Notes under the pieces: generated by a model
What the model was told of the DNA's origin: nothing
The model's database searches: none
Seen by the model: only the letters and a program-made list of their open reading frames with translations
In this document: positions 61,212 to 64,000 of the stretch, one piece after another
Layout of the letters: every line of letters begins with the position of its first letter
Numbering within the stretch: the first letter of the stretch is position 1
Made by a program: the position numbers and the translations under genes
NCBI RefSeq assembly: GCF_900102675.1
Contig: NZ_FMYX01000015.1
Span: 83,993-147,992 of the forward strand
DNA from: Pseudomonas guariconensis
GTDB lineage: Bacteria > Pseudomonadota > Gammaproteobacteria > Pseudomonadales > Pseudomonadaceae
Direction of reading: 5' to 3'
DNA: 64,000 nt

Positions 61212-61277
61212 GGTCGACCTCGCAAAACTTCGGGGCAGGTTAGCCCAGGGCGAGGGAAATCGCACTCGCTGTTTCGC

Positions 61278-63248
61278 TCAACCCGCCCTGGCGATGCCGT
61301 GTTTGCGCAGTTTTCGATACAAGGTGTTGCGACTGATGCCCAGATGCTCGGCGACATGTGTCATGTGCCAGTGTTTTGCCTCTAGCACGGTCAGCAGCGC
61401 GTCCCGCTCGGCATGCTCGAGCGTGGCGGGATCTCTGTGGGATCGGGCCTGCCCCGCAGTGGCGCCAGCAGGGTCGACATCCTTGACACGTTCGTGGGCC
61501 AAACCCGCTCCCATCGAGTCGGCGCCCGCTTTCACGATGGCTGGCAAGTCGGAAAACTCGATGCGATTGTCTTCACACAGAGCGACCAGCGTGCGCAGCA
61601 CATTGCGCATCTGCCGCACGTTGCCCGGCCAAGCAAACTTCAGCAACGCCTGGCGAGCGGACGGTGCGAGGTCGATGGCCTCGCCAGAGGCCTCCTGGCG
61701 CAACAGGAAGTCGAGCAACTGCGCCTTGTCGCTACGCTCGCGCAACGCCGGCAGCGCCACTTCCAGGCCGTTGAGCCGGTAATACAAGTCCTCGCGGAAG
61801 CTGCCCTCGCTCACCCGTTCCAACAGGTCACGGTGGGTGGCGCTGATGATCCGTACATCCACCGCCTGGGGCTCCCCCCCAATCGGCACCACCTGGCGCT
61901 CCTCCAGCACCCGCAGCAGGCGAGTCTGCAGGGCAAGCGGCATATCGCCGATCTCGTCGAGCAGCAAGGTGCCACCATCGGCCTGCAGCAGCTTGCCGCG
62001 CATGCCCTCCTTACGTGCCCCGGTGAAACTGCCACCGCGATAGCCGAACAGCTCACTCTCGATCAGGCTCTCGGGGATCGACGCGCAATTGATGGCCACG
62101 AATGGCTTGTCGCGACGCTGACTGGCCTGGTGCACGGCCTGGGCGAACGCCTCCTTGCCGCAGCCGGTCTCGCCGCACAGCAGCAGCGGCACGTCACGTT
62201 CGAACACTCGCACGGCACGGCGCAAGTCCTGCTCCAGTGCAGGGTCGACCACGCAAATACCCGTAGGGATGTCACGCCGGATCTCGGGCAGGCTCGCCGG
62301 CACCGACCAGGCGGATGCCCGCGCCTGGCCACGCAGGGTGGCGAACACTTGGCGGCCATCGCGGGTATGCAGCGGCCAGGCCGTACTGCCTTGGGGTGTG
62401 GCACGACTGAACAGTTCGTCATGACTACAGGCGAAGAACATTCCCACCGGCTTGCCGAGCATACCGCCGCGGATGGTGCCCAGCAGGTTCAGCGCGCTCT
62501 GGTTGACCGCGCAGATCCGGCCGTCACCGTCGAATGCCACCAGCCCTTCACTGAACAGCCCGACCGACTCGGCCTGCAGGTGGAAGCGCAGCAGCCACTG
62601 ATGCTCGAAATGACGCAGGAAGTAGCAGCTCTCGATCATTTTTGCCGACAGGTTGACCAGCGCCATGGTGTGGAACTGGCTCTGTCGCGAGACCTCCGGG
62701 CGGGCCGAAGACACATCGAGTACCGCCAGCAGCTCTCCGTGTGGATCGAACACCGGGCTCGCCGAGCAGGTCAGGCCGGTATGCCGGCCGCGGAAGTGCT
62801 CGCCTTGATGAATGGTCAAGGCCTGGCGCTCGACCAGGCAGGTGCCGATGCCATTGGTGCCTTCGCGAGCCTCGCTCCAGTCGGCGCCCAGCCACAGCCC
62901 GGCACGCTCGAAAATGCGCCGCTCGGTGGGGGCGGTCACGCAGTTGAGGATCACGCCGCGAGCATCGGTCAGCAGCACGGCATGGCCAGCGCCGGAAAGC
63001 TGCTGGTGCAGGCTGTTCATCTCAGTGTCGGCGATCTGCAGCACCTGCTGCAGGCGTTCGCGGCTTTCCAGCAGGCGACCATGCTCCAGCACCACAGGCG
63101 CCTGGGCCTGGGCCGGGTCGAGATGATAGTCCTCCAGGCAACGCAGCCAGGAGCGCGCGATCGAAGGGTCGCTGCCTGGCCCACTGGCCTGACCACTGGC
63201 GACCGTGAGCACCTGGTGGGCATGGCGGCTGAACGAGTTGCTCTGCAT
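61278..63248 (-). CDS. AcoR/EatR-like sigma-54-dependent activator
   Basis: A 656-aa enhancer-binding protein. The N-terminal GAF-like sensor (~60-210) has the acetoin/AcoR-type LLTDARGVILNCVTAP and GIGTCLVERQALTIHQGEHF; a PAS-like segment follows (~225-330). The AAA+ domain (~350-570) has Walker A GETGCGKEAF, GSFTGA (a Ser at position 2 of the usual GAFTGA loop), and Walker B GTLLLDEIGDM. A Fis-type HTH (VAEHLGISRNTLYRKLRK) ends it. Residues ~579-605 read as a REP pair in DNA form. By gene order it matches PA4021 EatR, regulator of ethanolamine catabolism. ATG 63248 has GGAGAA upstream. Confidence 0.87.
   Translation of the reverse strand: MQSNSFSRHAHQVLTVASGQASGPGSDPSIARSWLRCLEDYHLDPAQAQAPVVLEHGRLLESRERLQQVLQIADTEMNSLHQQLSGAGHAVLLTDARGVILNCVTAPTERRIFERAGLWLGADWSEAREGTNGIGTCLVERQALTIHQGEHFRGRHTGLTCSASPVFDPHGELLAVLDVSSARPEVSRQSQFHTMALVNLSAKMIESCYFLRHFEHQWLLRFHLQAESVGLFSEGLVAFDGDGRICAVNQSALNLLGTIRGGMLGKPVGMFFACSHDELFSRATPQGSTAWPLHTRDGRQVFATLRGQARASAWSVPASLPEIRRDIPTGICVVDPALEQDLRRAVRVFERDVPLLLCGETGCGKEAFAQAVHQASQRRDKPFVAINCASIPESLIESELFGYRGGSFTGARKEGMRGKLLQADGGTLLLDEIGDMPLALQTRLLRVLEERQVVPIGGEPQAVDVRIISATHRDLLERVSEGSFREDLYYRLNGLEVALPALRERSDKAQLLDFLLRQEASGEAIDLAPSARQALLKFAWPGNVRQMRNVLRTLVALCEDNRIEFSDLPAIVKAGADSMGAGLAHERVKDVDPAGATAGQARSHRDPATLEHAERDALLTVLEAKHWHMTHVAEHLGISRNTLYRKLRKHGIARAG
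61435..61514. repeat. REP inverted pair inside a coding sequence
   Basis: CTGTGGGATCGGGCCTGCCCCGCAG (61435-61459, plus strand) and, inverted, ATGGGAGCGGGTTTGGCCCACGAA (61514-61491, minus strand) form a complete REP pair with a 31-base spacer. It sits in frame within the linker between the AAA+ and Fis domains of the sigma-54 activator, translated on the minus strand as a Gly/Ala/Pro/Arg-rich stretch (about residues 579-605). Confidence 0.6.
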
Positions 63249-63295
63249 TGTTGTTCTTCTCCGCAGATAGAGCGTTGCGCCAGCATCCTCCACCT

Positions 63296-63355
63296 GTCAG
63301 CGCATTGCAACGACACGCTGACCACTGAGTCATATGCTGTACCGGGAGCGGTACA
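63296..63355. promoter_or_regulatory. Candidate upstream activator sites
   Basis: A perfect inverted repeat TGTACC-N6-GGTACA lies at 63338-63355, about 100 bases upstream of the sigma-54 promoter, a typical enhancer distance. A second inverted repeat GTCAGCG (63296-63302) / CGCTGAC (63316-63322) lies further upstream, beside the start of the activator gene. Binding by the adjacent regulator is inferred. Confidence 0.45.
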
Positions 63356-63452
63356 AAATGTCACGACAGGCGTGCCACTGTTGCCACAGCCGCGCCCCCC
63401 ACTTCCTCACCGCATCAGGCAAAGCCCTTGATCTACAAGGGGCGCACGGCAC

Positions 63453-63468
63453 TGGCCCGACCTTTGCT
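63453..63468 (+). promoter_or_regulatory. Sigma-54 promoter of the aldehyde dehydrogenase gene
   Basis: TGGCCCG-ACCT-TTGCT at 63453-63468 matches the -24/-12 consensus (TGGCACG-N4-TTGC), with the invariant GG and GC exactly 10 bases apart. It lies about 50 bases upstream of the aldehyde dehydrogenase ATG, with a sigma-54 activator gene divergent on the other side. Confidence 0.75.
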
Positions 63469-63515
63469 CTACGCTTTTCAACTCCGCAACAAACACAATA
63501 GCCAGGAGACACACC

Positions 63516-64000
63516 ATGCGTTACGCACATCCGGGTACCGAAGGCGCGAAAATTTCCTTCAAGAGCCGCTACGGCAACTACATCGGCGGTGAGTTCGTTC
63601 CTCCGGTCAAGGGTGAATACTTCACCAACACATCCCCGGTGAACGGCCAGCCGATCGCCGAATTCCCACGCTCCACTGCCGAAGACATCGACAAAGCCCT
63701 GGATGCCGCCCACGCCGCCGCCGACGCCTGGGGCCGCACCTCGGTGCAAGACCGCTCCAATGTGCTGCTCAAGATCGCCGACCGCATCGAGCAGAACCTG
63801 GAGATCCTGGCCATCACCGAAACCTGGGACAACGGCAAGCCGATCCGCGAAACCCTCAACGCCGACATCCCGCTGGCGGTCGATCACTTCCGCTACTTCG
63901 CCGGCTGCATCCGCGCCCAGGAAGGCGGCGCCGCCGAAATCAACGAAAACACCGTGGCCTATCACATCCACGAGCCGCTGGGCGTGGTCGGGCAGATCAT
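63516..64000 (+). CDS. NAD+-dependent aldehyde dehydrogenase, 5' part only
   Basis: The first 161 codons of an aldehyde dehydrogenase, running off the window. Visible family features are NYIGGEFVPPVKGEYFTNTSPV at the N-terminus, AAHAAADAWGRTSVQDRSNVLLKIADRI, TETWDNGKPIRET and HIHEPLGVVGQI; the catalytic Cys and Glu lie beyond the end. The pattern is that of ExaC/AldB acetaldehyde dehydrogenases, and by gene order it corresponds to PA4022 (EatD/ExaC-type). A CAGGAG ribosome-binding site precedes ATG 63516. A sigma-54 promoter and a divergent sigma-54 activator suggest induction by a 2-carbon alcohol, amine or acetoin. Confidence 0.85.
   Translation, partial: MRYAHPGTEGAKISFKSRYGNYIGGEFVPPVKGEYFTNTSPVNGQPIAEFPRSTAEDIDKALDAAHAAADAWGRTSVQDRSNVLLKIADRIEQNLEILAITETWDNGKPIRETLNADIPLAVDHFRYFAGCIRAQEGGAAEINENTVAYHIHEPLGVVGQI

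Noticed and set aside
61413..63431. A 672-codon plus-strand frame over the sigma-54 activator
   Set aside because: It is antisense to a protein with clear GAF, AAA+ and Fis domains and carries no family signature.
1..64000. tRNA genes, insertion sequences, prophage or CRISPR arrays
   Set aside because: I looked for cloverleaf-type sequences, transposase motifs and spaced direct repeats and saw none; repeats in the window are REP-type palindromes.

Overview
The window is a compact, high-GC, almost entirely chromosomal stretch from a Pseudomonas, most likely of the P. putida group. This rests on codon usage, on P. putida-type REP palindromes (a GTGGGAGCGGG..CCCGCGAA core) in the intergenic gaps, and on gene order. 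From memory, the order follows the P. aeruginosa PAO1 block from about PA3950 (rhlE) to PA4022 (aldehyde dehydrogenase), with some local gains and losses. No tRNA, rRNA, insertion sequence, prophage or CRISPR array was seen. The last gene is cut by the window end.

Layout. 1-14.7 kb: a histone-deacetylase-like amidohydrolase, an HI0933-type flavoprotein, RhlE, an EamA exporter with a divergent Lrp-type regulator, a NYN-domain protein, DUF2076 and YciC-like proteins, an EEP-family phosphodiesterase between two paralogous proteins of unknown function, HrpB, a lipoprotein, a CDF metal exporter and a DUF6515 protein. 14.7-25.7 kb: a non-coding gap, a second Lrp regulator, DUF2788, amn-rluE, an AidB-like acyl-CoA dehydrogenase, a LadS-like sensor kinase, thiD-thiE-hemL and a Sel1-repeat protein. 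25.7-37.7 kb: DUF1820, miaB, phoH-ybeY-corC-lnt, a YdcF protein, leuS-lptE-holA and arfA. 37.7-51.5 kb: a lytic transglycosylase, an LD-carboxypeptidase, and a long minus-strand cell-envelope and housekeeping cluster (proA-nadD-rsfS-rlmH-mrdA-rodA-mltB-rlpA-dacA-ybeD-lipB-lipA). 51.8-64 kb: a 3-methyladenine glycosylase, a DedA-PAP2 fusion, lrgA-lrgB-Lon-N, a MaoC hydratase, a MORN-repeat lipoprotein with a C13-peptidase domain, an NAD(P)-binding protein, a YceK-like lipoprotein-ubiX-mpl, an AcoR/EatR-type sigma-54 activator, and the start of its probable target aldehyde dehydrogenase behind a clear sigma-54 promoter.

Most genes are conserved housekeeping functions: peptidoglycan elongation and recycling, lipoprotein and LPS biogenesis, ribosome maturation and rescue, and cofactor synthesis. 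The least ordinary items are: four perfect DnaA boxes in under 1 kb inside and upstream of the flavoprotein gene; a REP-pair sequence read in frame as an interdomain linker of the sigma-54 activator; the MORN/C13-protease lipoprotein; the unknown paralogous pair around the EEP protein; a LadS-type kinase with no receiver domain; and an arfA gene with its own hairpin terminator inside the reading frame.
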